Shown: positions 8,054 to 17,100 of the stretch, piece after piece
How the letters are laid out: the number at the start of each line of letters is the position of its first letter
How positions within the stretch are numbered: position 1 is the first letter of the stretch
Assembly (NCBI GenBank): GCA_024696725.1
Contig: JAILGO010000021.1
Span: forward strand, 1-26,267
Source of the DNA: Eubacterium sp.
Lineage (GTDB): Bacteria; Bacillota; Clostridia; Oscillospirales; Acutalibacteraceae
DNA length: 26,267 nt
Direction of reading: 5' to 3'
Program-made: the position numbers and the translations under genes
The notes under the pieces: model-generated
The model's database searches: none
What the model was told of the DNA's origin: nothing
Seen by the model: the letters and a program-made list of their open reading frames with translations, nothing else

Positions 8054-8362
8054 TTATTCTTCTTTTTTGAGCTGACGCTCAAGCCAAGTTGCACCGAGGT
8101 CGAGCGCGGTGAAGATTCCCTTCTTTTCGCTCTTTTTAATTACCATATCCTTAGGAGGACAGGTCGGGTCGGTACTGATAAGCTGAACGGTAACGTCGTC
8201 AGCATATTTTTCCCCGTTTTCCTCCTTCTCGGTTTTAACGGTAAGGCAAACAACGTATGGGTCGTTCATATCTCCGTAGTAAATTGTTTTTCCGTTTCTT
8301 ACAAGCGGTTTGCCTTTATACTCGGTAAACTTCGGCTCCTTCGTTTTCTTTTCCTCTGCCAT
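8054..8362 (-). CDS. Small conserved protein of unknown function downstream of ireB
   Basis: The 102-residue soluble protein has charged ends, no signal peptide and no cysteine cluster. From memory it resembles a small uncharacterised clostridial family with a central VRNGKTIYYGDM segment (residues about 21-32), a beta-rich middle and a C-terminal LGATWLERQL helix (about 88-97); I cannot name a function. The ATG follows AAGGAGG, 15 bases after the ireB stop, so the two are co-transcribed. In Bacillus the ireB homologue yrzL is followed by yrrK (ruvX) and a DUF1292 gene; this gene stands in their place and is not obviously either one. A link to IreK/PrkC kinase signalling or to cell-wall stress is a guess based on the neighbour alone. 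Confidence 0.85.
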   Translation of the reverse strand: MAEEKKTKEPKFTEYKGKPLVRNGKTIYYGDMNDPYVVCLTVKTEKEENGEKYADDVTVQLISTDPTCPPKDMVIKKSEKKGIFTALDLGATWLERQLKKEE

Positions 8363-8377
8363 AAGAGCCTCCTTATT

Positions 8378-8620
8378 TTATCCTAAATAGGACTTTACCA
8401 TTTCAGCGAGTAGCTCGTCCCTGTCTATACGTCTTATAAGACTGCGCGCATTATTATGCGTTGTTATATAGGTAGGGTCCTCGGTAAGTATATAGCCGAC
8501 GATTTGGTTTACGGGATTATAGCCCTTTTCCTTAAGAGCGTCAAAGACCGTAGTCAGAGTTTCCTTCATAACGTCGTCGTTATCGCCACCGATTTTAAAG
8601 GTCATAGTCTTTCCTGTCAC
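8378..8620 (-). CDS. ireB: IreB family regulatory phosphoprotein (UPF0297)
   Basis: IreB is a small protein phosphorylated by the PASTA-domain Ser/Thr kinase IreK in Enterococcus faecalis, where it lowers cephalosporin resistance. The 80-residue product shows the family signature: an N-terminal TGKTMTF with candidate phospho-threonines (Thr2, Thr5, Thr7), then [32 protein letters not shown] and the C-terminal EMVKSYL. The start is a GTG at 8620, nine bases after GGAGGT; an ATG five codons later is possible, but the upstream start keeps the KTM-F end that homologues have (DKTMKF in Bacillus YrzL). The gene has its own promoter divergent from the membrane protein at 8804. The partner kinase is not in this window. 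Confidence 0.95.
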   Translation of the reverse strand: MTGKTMTFKIGGDNDDVMKETLTTVFDALKEKGYNPVNQIVGYILTEDPTYITTHNNARSLIRRIDRDELLAEMVKSYLG

Positions 8621-8670
8621 AGTAAAGTCACCTCCGTTTTATTATTTGTAAATACTATATTACCTAATAC

Positions 8671-8699
8671 ATTATAAACAGAATTTTTTAAAATTACAA
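8671..8699 (-). promoter_or_regulatory. Sigma-A promoter of ireB
   Basis: On the minus strand TTGTAA (8699-8694) and a perfect TATAAT (8676-8671) are 17 bases apart, about 50 bases before the GTG start. Confidence 0.75.
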
Positions 8700-8746
8700 T
8701 AGTTTTTTAAAATAATTCCGCCTTTTTCAATACTTTAACAATATTC

Positions 8747-8775
8747 TTGTTAAATAAAACGCCTTATGATATAAT
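8747..8775 (+). promoter_or_regulatory. Sigma-A promoter of the membrane protein gene at 8804
   Basis: TTGTTA (8747-8752) and TATAAT (8770-8775) are 17 bases apart. An in-frame TTG coincides with the -35 box and therefore cannot be the start; the ATG at 8804 lies about 28 bases past the -10 box. Confidence 0.8.
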
Positions 8776-8803
8776 CAAGTTACATGCTGACAAGGAGAGA
8801 GCT

Positions 8804-10297
8804 ATGGATAATTATCAGAGAATTAACATAAAAGACGCGCCGAAGGGCTTTAAGCTTTTATTAATACTGCTTCCCGCCGTCGGGTATTTTCTATTATCGC
8901 CCGAGCTTGACAACGATTTCTTTTTCCTGTATAAAACGGGAGAATATATAGTAAACAGCGGCTTTCCGTTCAAGGATTTTCTTTCGATGCACACGAATAT
9001 GGACATCGTGGTTCAGCAGTGGCTGACCGACGTTATATTTTATGAGCTGTATTCAAGGCTTTCGCTTTTCGGAATCGGCATATTTATTTTTGTATGCTAC
9101 ACGGTGTATGCGTTTTTCACATATAAGCTGTGCAGGCTGATTTGTGACAACTGGTTTTTCGCCGCGCTTTGCGCCCTTCTTTCCGACATATTCATAGCGG
9201 TCGTTTATATGGCAACGCGCCCGCACGCGCTTTCGCTCACGCTTTTTGTAATTGAGCTATTTGCGCTTGAGAGCTTTATAAAAACAAAGAAGAAGGGTTA
9301 CCTTGTTATCATTCCCTTCGTTTCGCTTCTCCTGATTAACGTTCACGCCGCGATGTGGCCTTTAATGTTCGTTTTCGCGGGACCCTATGCGCTTCAGGCG
9401 CTCCCCTTTAAATTCAAAAAAATCCGTCAGACTCCCGTGTGCAGCTTCCCGTGGCTTGCCGGAACGGGAATTATAAGCCTTGCGCTCGGCTTCGTAAATC
9501 CATACGGCGTAAAAGCGATGGCCTACGTTTTCACATCCTTCGGATATAAGGAAATAAATATTCTTATTAACGAGATGAAGCCGACCTCGCTTGACAGCTC
9601 GTTCGGCGCGCTCTTCTTCGCCCAGCTTATTATTCTCGTCGCGGTTATTGCGGCTACAAGATTTAAAAGCTTCAGTCTCCGGCACGTTCTGCTTTTTGGG
9701 GGAACGGTGCTTCTTGCACTTATGAACATAAAATCCATCGGCTTGTTCTTTGCGCTCGGAGTTCCCGCTTATTCCTACTATTTCAACGGCGCGGACTTCA
9801 GTATAAGGCTTGACAGCACGCCTTCCGACCCGAAAAAGCGGAAGCTCAGAGCCGCGCTGTGTGTTATTGCGGGCGCGCTCTGCGCGGTAATGCTTTTCAT
9901 CGCGGCGACATACAGAGAGCCGACCAGGGAAAGCCTTGAGGAGTACAAGTCGCTTGACAAGGCGGTCGATTACCTTGAAAAAGAGGAGGGCGAAATCACT
10001 CTTTTCACCGGCTTCGATTACGGTCAGTACCTCGAATACAAGGGCTTTCACCCGTATATCGACGGACGCGCGGAAATTTTCTTAAAGGACAATAACCACG
10101 AATACGACTACCTTAAGGAATACGTTCTCGTAACGAGGGGATATACTAATTACCGCGAGTTTACGGACAAATACGGATTTAACTATCTTATAGTAAGAGA
10201 GAACGAGCCCGCGCTTTATTCGGGACTGTTATATGACGACGATTACGAGCAGCTTTATAAAGGAAAGGATTTCATTCTCTTCAGGCTCAAAGGCTAA
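8804..10297 (+). CDS. Polytopic membrane protein, GT-C glycosyltransferase-like
   Basis: The 497-residue product has about 10-11 membrane segments between residues 16 and 368 and a soluble C-terminal part of about 130 residues. After the first segment comes ELDNDFFFLYKTGEYI (34-49), an acidic pair in the first outer loop as in GT-C enzymes that use lipid-linked sugar donors; QQWLTDVIFYEL (71-82) and the C-terminal GFDYGQYLEYKGFHPYIDGRAE (403-424) resemble a broad family of bacterial integral membrane proteins related to the GT39/ArnT type. Substrate and donor are unknown. The ATG at 8804 follows AAGGAGAG. The gene stands alone, with the pheST promoter starting eight bases after its stop and no obvious terminator between, so some read-through into the T-box leader is possible. 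It may modify a surface polymer or protein, by inference from the fold class only. Confidence 0.8.
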   Translation: MDNYQRINIKDAPKGFKLLLILLPAVGYFLLSPELDNDFFFLYKTGEYIVNSGFPFKDFLSMHTNMDIVVQQWLTDVIFYELYSRLSLFGIGIFIFVCYTVYAFFTYKLCRLICDNWFFAALCALLSDIFIAVVYMATRPHALSLTLFVIELFALESFIKTKKKGYLVIIPFVSLLLINVHAAMWPLMFVFAGPYALQALPFKFKKIRQTPVCSFPWLAGTGIISLALGFVNPYGVKAMAYVFTSFGYKEINILINEMKPTSLDSSFGALFFAQLIILVAVIAATRFKSFSLRHVLLFGGTVLLALMNIKSIGLFFALGVPAYSYYFNGADFSIRLDSTPSDPKKRKLRAALCVIAGALCAVMLFIAATYREPTRESLEEYKSLDKAVDYLEKEEGEITLFTGFDYGQYLEYKGFHPYIDGRAEIFLKDNNHEYDYLKEYVLVTRGYTNYREFTDKYGFNYLIVRENEPALYSGLLYDDDYEQLYKGKDFILFRLKG

Positions 10298-10304
10298 AAA
10301 TTAC

Positions 10305-10333
10305 TTGACAACGGACTTTAAGAGGTTTATAAT
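10305..10333 (+). promoter_or_regulatory. Consensus sigma-A promoter of the pheST T-box operon
   Basis: TTGACA (10305-10310) and TATAAT (10328-10333) both match consensus, with a 17-base spacer. Transcription should begin near 10340, at the 5' edge of the T-box leader. Confidence 0.92.
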
Positions 10334-10339
10334 TTATCC

Positions 10340-10572
10340 AAATTATATATTAAGGCTGTGAAAAGGCGTAAGTAGGTTATGCTTTGCGGATTAAGAGAGT
10401 ATACGGTCGGTGAAAGTATATGAAGCGGCAAAACCGAATTTCAACCTTAGAGCCCCCTGTGAGAAACTAAGCAGGGCGTACGGCTGCGTTAAAGCTATTG
10501 AGTGACAGTTTTTAACTGTAATTTGAGTGGTACCACGGATATTCTCCGCCTCATTGTGAGGCGGATTTTTTT
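10340..10572 (+). promoter_or_regulatory. T-box leader (tRNA-Phe sensing riboswitch) of pheST
   Basis: The leader regulates transcription by binding uncharged tRNA-Phe. Stem I can be traced: a base stem AGGTT (10374-10378) with AACCT (10443-10447), the AGAGAG bulge near 10394-10399, a GTATAC/GTATAT upper helix and the distal loop GGTCGGTGAAA. The specifier codon on the 3' side is UUC (10440-10442, followed by A), which is Phe and matches the downstream genes. The T-box TGGTACCACGG is at 10528-10538; its UGGU pairs with an ACCA tRNA end, as expected for discriminator A73 of tRNA-Phe. The terminator and the competing antiterminator share the TCCGCC region. Length and order are those of canonical T-boxes. 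Confidence 0.97.
10545..10572 (+). terminator. Regulated intrinsic terminator of the pheST T-box
   Basis: TCCGCCTCA (10545-10553) pairs with TGAGGCGGA (10557-10565), followed by T7. Its 5' arm is the part that would instead pair in the antiterminator when uncharged tRNA is bound. Confidence 0.93.
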
Positions 10573-10586
10573 ATAGGAGAAAGATT

Positions 10587-11642
10587 ATGGCTAACAAAAT
10601 TGACGAGCTGAGAGCCGTCTTTGACGAGGAGCTCAGCAAAATCACGGATTTATCCGAGCTTGAGGGGATAAGAATTGCTTATCTCGGCAAGAAGGGCTCA
10701 GTAACCGACCTTCTTAAAGGTATGAAGGAGCTTTCAAACGAGGAAAAGAAAACCTTCGGTCAGAAGGTAAACGAGCTTAAGGGCATCGTTGCTCAGAGGA
10801 TTGCGGATAAGACAGCGGAGCTTAAGGAGGCACAGGTTCAGAGAGAAATCGAGCTTATGCCGGAATTCGACCTCTCCGTTCCGGTAAATCTCGCAAGAGG
10901 CTCTTATCACCCGATTACTCTCGTTCAGCGCCAGTGCGAGCAGATATTCAAGTCTATGGGCTTTACCGTAGAGGATTACAGCGAGGTGGTAACGGACTAC
11001 GAATGCTTCGAGTCGGTCAACATCCCGAAGAATCATCCCGCGCGCGATATGCAGGACACATATTATCTCACCAACGGTCAGCTTTTAAAGAGCCAGACCT
11101 CTGCGGCGCAGAACGCGATTTTAAGAAAGTACAAAAAGCCTCTCGTTGAGGACGGCGTTCCGATTAAGGCTATATTCCCCGGACGCTGCTTCAGAAACGA
11201 GGCTACCGATAACTGCCACGAAAACACCTTCTTCCAGATGGAGGGTATGATGGTAGACAAGGATATATCCATTTCAAACCTTATCTACTTTATGAAAACG
11301 ATGCTTTCCGAGGTTTTCCAAAGGGATATCAAGGTTCGGCTCCGTCCCGGCTTCTTCCCCTTCGTTGAACCCGGCTTCGAGCTTGACATCAACTGTCTTA
11401 TCTGCGGCGGCGAGGGCTGCTCCTCATGTAAGCACAGCGGCTGGCTTGAGCTTTGTCCGTGCGGCATGATTCACCCCGAGGTGCTTCGTATGGGCGGAAT
11501 AGACCCCGAGGAGTACACGGGCTTCGCGTTCGGTCTCGGTCTGACAAGACTTGTAATGATGAAATACGGAATCAGTGATATCCGTGACCTTAACAGCGGA
11601 AGCCTTAAGGTTATGAGTCAGTTCACTGACGACGAGGACTAA
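10587..11642 (+). CDS. pheS: Phenylalanine-tRNA ligase alpha subunit
   Basis: Catalytic subunit of the class II (alpha-beta)2 enzyme that charges tRNA-Phe. The 351-residue product has the N-terminal coiled-coil arm (1-95), the HPARDMQDTYY block (150-160), motif 2 with FPGRCFRNE (197-205) and QMEG (217-220), the Cys-rich CLICGGEGCSSCKHSG insert (270-285) common in Gram-positive PheS, and motif 3 FAFGLGLTRL (313-322). Ala314 fits the Ala that sets Phe specificity in E. coli (A294). Two spots differ from the usual pattern: NFEALN reads CFESVN (140-145), and the amino-acid-binding HTSxxQ reads QTSAAQ (170-175), so the His equivalent to Thermus H178 is Gln. The ATG at 10587 follows AGGAGA. It is the first gene after the T-box, and pheT follows after 18 bases. 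Confidence 0.97.
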   Translation: MANKIDELRAVFDEELSKITDLSELEGIRIAYLGKKGSVTDLLKGMKELSNEEKKTFGQKVNELKGIVAQRIADKTAELKEAQVQREIELMPEFDLSVPVNLARGSYHPITLVQRQCEQIFKSMGFTVEDYSEVVTDYECFESVNIPKNHPARDMQDTYYLTNGQLLKSQTSAAQNAILRKYKKPLVEDGVPIKAIFPGRCFRNEATDNCHENTFFQMEGMMVDKDISISNLIYFMKTMLSEVFQRDIKVRLRPGFFPFVEPGFELDINCLICGGEGCSSCKHSGWLELCPCGMIHPEVLRMGGIDPEEYTGFAFGLGLTRLVMMKYGISDIRDLNSGSLKVMSQFTDDED

Positions 11643-11660
11643 GAAAGGAGAGTGAAATAA

Positions 11661-14024
11661 ATGTTTTTATCGATGAACTGGATTTCGGACTTTGTTGATT
11701 TAACAGGTCTCGACAAATTAAAGCTTATCAGTCAGTTTTCACTCTCTACCGCTGAGGTTGAAAACGATATATTCTTCAAGGGGAGCGATATTTCGGGTAT
11801 CGTCGCAGCTGAAATAAAATCGGTTGAGCCGCACCCCGAAAGCAAGAAGCTTCATCTTCTTAAGGTCGACGCAGGCGAAAGCGAGCTTATCGACGTCGTA
11901 TGCGGCGCTCCGAACGTAAGAGTAGGAATGAAAACTGCCTTCGCTAAGGTCGGCGCAAAAATCGGAGAGATTGAAATAGCTCCCCGTCCGCTCGCGGGAT
12001 ATATGAGCTACGGTATGTGCTGCAGCGAAAAGGAAATCGGTATTTCCGACGACAACAGCGGAATTATGGAAATTACCGACGACGTTAAAAACGGCACGGA
12101 CCTTAAGGACGTATACGAAATCGAGGATATTATTTTCGAGGTCGACAACAAGTCGCTCACTAACCGTCCCGACCTCTGGGGACATTACGGTATTGCAAGA
12201 GAATTCGCTGTGCTTGCGGGACGTCCGCTCAAACCGATTGAAAAAATTGACACCGCGCAGTACAAGGAGCTTCCCGCGGTTGATATGAAAATCGAGGACC
12301 CGCTCTGTCACCGTTACTCCTGCCTTCAGTTCGAGAATATCAGCAGAAGCGTATCGCCCGTAAATATGAGAATACGTCTTTTCTACTGCGGTATGAGAGC
12401 GATTAACTTCCTCGCCGACCTTACGAACTATCTTATGCTTGAGCTCGGTCAGCCTATGCACGCGTTCGACAGCAGAAAGGTTGAAAACATCCGCATAAAG
12501 CGTTTCGGCGAGCCGTTCACCTTTACAACGCTCGACGGCGTTGAAAGAAATATCGACACCGATACTCTTATGATTTGTAACAACGACACGCCCGTCGCTA
12601 TCGCGGGTATTATGGGCGGTCTTGATTCCGAAATCGTTGAGGACACTACTACTCTTACTCTCGAAAGCGCAACCTTCGACGCGGCTTCAATCCGCAAGTC
12701 GACCGTACGCCTTTCACACAGAACAGACTCCTCAATGAGATATGAGAAGTCGCTTGACCCCGAGCTTACAGTGCTTGCAATCGAGCGTTTCGTTAAACTC
12801 TTACAGGACGCAGACAGCGGAGTCAGGGTAGTTTCTGCGCTTACAGACGAATACGCATATCACTATCCGAAGATTGAAATCGACTTCGACAAGGCGTTCG
12901 TTGACCGCTACACGGGAATCGACATTGACTGTAAAACCATCGTCGATACGCTCACCTCTCTCGGCTTCGGCGTAAGCGAGAACGGCGGCAGCTTCAGGGT
13001 AAGCGTGCCGAGCTGGAGAGCGACGAAGGATATCTCTATGAAGGCGGACATTATTGAGGAGATTACGCGTATTTACGGATATGACAACTTTGACGTACAT
13101 ACGACGCGCTCTCCGCTTTATCCCGTAAGGCCCGATATCGTCAAGACTGACGAGGATAAAATAAAGGACCTCCTCGTAAAGCGTTATTCTCTTCACGAGC
13201 TTCATTCATACGTATGGAATTACTATGACGAGCTCAAGGCAATCGGAATTGAGCCCGAGGGAGTTATAAAGCTCGCCAACGCGACTAACCCGAATATCGA
13301 AACCATAAGAAGCTCAATTATTCCGACACAGCTCTGTCAGGTTAAGTCCAACACCGGCTACGCGCCCGAGTTCGGTATCTTCGAGGTCGGCAGAACGGTA
13401 ACCGGTATTAACGCGGACAATCTCTGTGAGGAAAAGAAGGTGCTCGGTATCACGCTTTATTCAAAGCTTCAGCCGCTTCCCCTTCTCTATTTCAGACTCA
13501 GGGATATTATAAGCGTTATCTCCGACGAGCTTAAGCACAAGCCGCTCACCTTTGAAACCAAAAAAGCGGCTCACAGCTATCAGCACCCGAGAAACCTTAA
13601 CGCCGTTATATGCGACGGGGTTGAAATCGGTGAAATAGGAATCGTTCATCCGACGGTTTCAAAGAAAATCGACAAGAAGGCGGCTATCGTTTTCGCTGAA
13701 ATTGATATTGAAAAGCTTGCTGCTGTTGAAAACGCCTCTATCGTATATGAGGAGCCGAGCAAGTTCCCCGGAATTGAAATTGACCTTTCGTTTATCGCGG
13801 AGCGCTTCGCGCCGATTGCAAAAGCGATAAAGGAGGCAAACTCACCGCTTATAAAGGGCGTTGAGGTAACCGATATTTACGAGGAAGAGGGAAAGGAAAA
13901 GTCAATTACGACGAGAATAACCTTCTCACATCCCGAAAAGACGCTTACGAGAGAAGAGGTTCAGGAGATTACCGACGGAATCATCGCTTCACTCGGCAAG
14001 CTCGGTATCACGCTCAAATCATAA
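11661..14024 (+). CDS. pheT: Phenylalanine-tRNA ligase beta subunit
   Basis: Beta subunit, which binds tRNA and edits mischarged Tyr-tRNA-Phe. The 787-residue product is of usual length. It shows the EMAP/OB-type tRNA-binding domain (about 42-147, with VCGAPNVRVGMKTAFA), the B3/B4 editing domain (about 200-390, including LSHRTDSSMRYEK and NKSLTNRPDLWGH just before it), the B5 domain (about 400-475), a catalytic-like module (about 480-690), and the C-terminal ferredoxin-fold anticodon-binding domain (about 695-787, opening with KFPGIEIDLSF). The ATG at 11661 is preceded by AAAGGAG. It shares the T-box control of pheS and ends just before a strong terminator. No editing-site residue looked lost by eye, though I did not check each against a structure. 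Confidence 0.97.
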   Translation: MFLSMNWISDFVDLTGLDKLKLISQFSLSTAEVENDIFFKGSDISGIVAAEIKSVEPHPESKKLHLLKVDAGESELIDVVCGAPNVRVGMKTAFAKVGAKIGEIEIAPRPLAGYMSYGMCCSEKEIGISDDNSGIMEITDDVKNGTDLKDVYEIEDIIFEVDNKSLTNRPDLWGHYGIAREFAVLAGRPLKPIEKIDTAQYKELPAVDMKIEDPLCHRYSCLQFENISRSVSPVNMRIRLFYCGMRAINFLADLTNYLMLELGQPMHAFDSRKVENIRIKRFGEPFTFTTLDGVERNIDTDTLMICNNDTPVAIAGIMGGLDSEIVEDTTTLTLESATFDAASIRKSTVRLSHRTDSSMRYEKSLDPELTVLAIERFVKLLQDADSGVRVVSALTDEYAYHYPKIEIDFDKAFVDRYTGIDIDCKTIVDTLTSLGFGVSENGGSFRVSVPSWRATKDISMKADIIEEITRIYGYDNFDVHTTRSPLYPVRPDIVKTDEDKIKDLLVKRYSLHELHSYVWNYYDELKAIGIEPEGVIKLANATNPNIETIRSSIIPTQLCQVKSNTGYAPEFGIFEVGRTVTGINADNLCEEKKVLGITLYSKLQPLPLLYFRLRDIISVISDELKHKPLTFETKKAAHSYQHPRNLNAVICDGVEIGEIGIVHPTVSKKIDKKAAIVFAEIDIEKLAAVENASIVYEEPSKFPGIEIDLSFIAERFAPIAKAIKEANSPLIKGVEVTDIYEEEGKEKSITTRITFSHPEKTLTREEVQEITDGIIASLGKLGITLKS

Positions 14025-14032
14025 TTACAAAA

Positions 14033-14059
14033 ACACAGGGCAGACGCCCTGTGTTTTTT
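14033..14059 (+). terminator. Rho-independent terminator of pheST
   Basis: ACACAGGGC (14033-14041) pairs with GCCCTGTGT (14046-14054) around AGAC, followed by T6, eight bases past the pheT stop. Confidence 0.92.
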
Positions 14060-14062
14060 CTA

Positions 14063-14091
14063 TTGAATAAATGTTTTAAATTTGCTATAAT
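14063..14091 (+). promoter_or_regulatory. Sigma-A promoter of the repeat protein at 14132
   Basis: TTGAAT (14063-14068) and TATAAT (14086-14091) are 17 bases apart, immediately after the pheST terminator. Confidence 0.82.
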
Positions 14092-14131
14092 ATAGAATGA
14101 ACTATTATAATCTTATAAAGGATGTGTTTTT

Positions 14132-17100
14132 ATGAAACTTACTAAACAGCTTGCGGCGCTTGCACTTGCGGTTTTAATGGCGCTTCTCACGCCTGTTATC
14201 GCTATTGCAGAAACGCAGGACCCGGGCTTTACGCTGACCACCGTTCAGACAACGCTTTTCGCGGGACTTTCGTACGACGTAACCGCTACTATTACCGACG
14301 CGTCTGAGGCTGACGCTACGGGAAATAACTATTTCACCTGGAACGTCGTCACAACAGGCGGCGAGGCTCCGCTTTCTACTCTTGATAATTATAAAGCGAC
14401 AAAAAATTCCGACGGCACGTATACCGTAACGGAAACGGCGTCGATAACCATGCCGCCCGCAGGCTCCGTTGCAACGGTTACGGCAACGCTCGGCTCAAGG
14501 AGCAAGAGCATTTCGCTCTCCTCGCTTCAGCCGATTGACGCATTCGACGTTAATTTTGTTAATTCCGACCACGCATATCTCGACACCAACGCGACAATTC
14601 ACACGCTTTATGTCGACAGAGCCGCCAACGCGACTTCGACCGCGGAGTTTGCTGATTTTTCGATAGAGAATATCACACCATCAGTTAACGACGACGAGAT
14701 ATACGTTGCAACAGCAGGAATCAATAAAGATTATATTAACATTTCAAATAACGAAAACCGGTATACGCTTTCCCTTACAAATAAGGCATCGGGCTTAGGC
14801 TCAATGAATTTCAGCGTACTCAGCGGTAACAAGTCGTTTAAGAACTATAACATTCAGGTTTGTATAGCGGCAACGGAATACAAGCTCGACGTTAAGGGCT
14901 TCAAGCAGACGTCTTACGCTAATTACGGAAAAACGGGAGCGACAGAGCCGTATACGCTCACTAATCTTTACACGGGAAAGACCTTCGCAATAAGAGCTTC
15001 GGGCGACTATATCGGCAACGACGATATCCGTTACGAGCTTTACACCGACAGTACGCTTCAGACAAAGGCTCCCGACAATTACGTTCACGTTAAGAACAAC
15101 AGAGAGATTGAGCTTACAATCGCTCAGCAGGGTACGTACTGGCTTGTCAGCAAGAACTATTCAATGAATAACGGTATGCTCAAGAGAGACCTCAATCCCG
15201 TTGTTACAAAATTAGTCGTTAACCAGTCAATCACAGCCGACTCAATCAACCTCTATCAGCTCGACGAAAACAACGTCAAGACAGACGAGAAGCTTGAGGA
15301 CATCACGCTTTACACAAACACGCTCACAACCTATGAACTCTCAAAGAATATTACCGTCCTTCCCGAAAACAGAACCGACGGGCTTGAGTTCAGCTCATCA
15401 AACACGGCGGCGGCTACGGTTGACGCCAACGGAAAAATCACCGCCAAGGCAAAGGGCGACGCGGTAATCTACATAAAGTCGGACGAAAACGCTAACGCAA
15501 ATACTTCAGTTAACGTTCACGTAAAAATCGGCGTTAAATCCATTACAAATATTGTAAAGCAGGATAACACGACGATTATTCCGTCGGGACACGTTCAGAA
15601 GCTCATTATTACCACTAACCCGACGGTTATCGACGAGCCGATTTACTGGTCAAGCACGAACAGAGACGTGCTTTCGGTCGACAGGCTTACAGGCGTTATT
15701 ACTGCCGGAGAGGTAACAGAAAACACGATAGTAACCATTAACGCGATTTCCGAGACGGGACTCAGAAAGGATATAATGATTACCGTTGTTCCCGCTAACA
15801 GAGCGGAGAGCCTTACGCTTTCAGCTACAAGCGAAAGCGCTACATACAGCGAAAAAGAGGGAACGGCGTACAGAACCTACTGCGATTACTATCAGTCTAC
15901 CGCTTCAAAGCGCACGACCTTTACTGTTACGGCTGACGCTCCCGGAAGCAACGGCGAACAGACGAACGACGAATACGTATGGACTGTAAGCTATAACAAC
16001 GGCATCGGCTTAAGCTTTGAAGAAGCAAAGGCCGAGGGGCTTATCACCTATAATAACGTTGACGGACACAGAGTATATCTCGTTACGCCTCAGAAGCAGG
16101 GCGTCTACGTAATAACCTGCACGGCGACCACCAACATTACGGCTCCGCAGAGTAACGACCCGACGGATACGATAATAATTGATATACTTCAGACGGCGAC
16201 GACTCTCACCGTTAAGAACGCGGGAACGGATACAAGCACTCCGGACTCGGTTTATATTCCGATAGGCACTACGAGGGAAATTACCGTTAAATCAAGTACT
16301 CCCGACAATGACAAGCATATCGACCCGCCTGTCTATAAGATTTCACAAGGCGCCGAGTACGTAAACGTTACCGAGAAAGCCTCCGACGACGGAGAAGGCG
16401 TTACCTACACGATTGAGGGACTTTCCTACGGCTTCGAAGCAACGAAGCTCGTGTTCTCTTCAAAGAGCGGTTCAAAGTCAAGGACAATCACCTTCTATAT
16501 CCGAAACAATATCGGCGACGCTGATATTTCGGGACTTGAGGAAAGCTACGAATACACGGGAAGCGAGATTAAGCCTCAGTTCGACGTAATATATAACGGT
16601 TCAAAAATTGAGTCCTCGCTTTATTCGGTAAGCTATAATAAGACGAACACCAACGTCGGCACCTGCACTATGACAATAACGGGTAAGGGCGAGTATAACG
16701 GCTCGGTCAAGACGGTTACCTTCCGGATTACGCCGAAGCCTTTCGACGACACGCTCACGTTCTCAAGTATTTCCGACCAGGGACTTTCGATGACGAAGAG
16801 AGAGGCTCTTCCGACTCCTTCGGTCAAGTTCAATAACAGAACGCTCACTAAGGATAAGGATTACGTAATCTCCTACAAGAATAATAAGGCTGCCGGTACG
16901 GCAACCCTTACCGTTAACGGTATAGGAAATTATAAGGGCTCCGCAAGCACGACCTTTAAGGTTATAGACACCGTAGAGATGTTCAGGATAGCTTCAATTC
17001 CCGTTAAGGTTTATACGGGTAAGGAAATCAAGCCGCTTCCGAAAATCACTTATAACGGCGTTACACTCAAAAAGGACGTTGACTATACTTTAACCTACAG

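Noticed and set aside
8747..8803. N-terminal extension of the membrane protein from a TTG at 8747
   Set aside because: The TTG is part of the -35 box and the extension contains the -10 box; ATG 8804 has AAGGAGAG in front.
9362..10051. 229-codon minus-strand open frame inside the GT-C-like membrane protein gene
   Set aside because: The plus strand shows membrane segments and family motifs; the minus frame is highly charged with no start site.
11739..12461. 240-codon minus-strand open frame inside pheT
   Set aside because: Antisense shadow of a complete, motif-bearing PheT.
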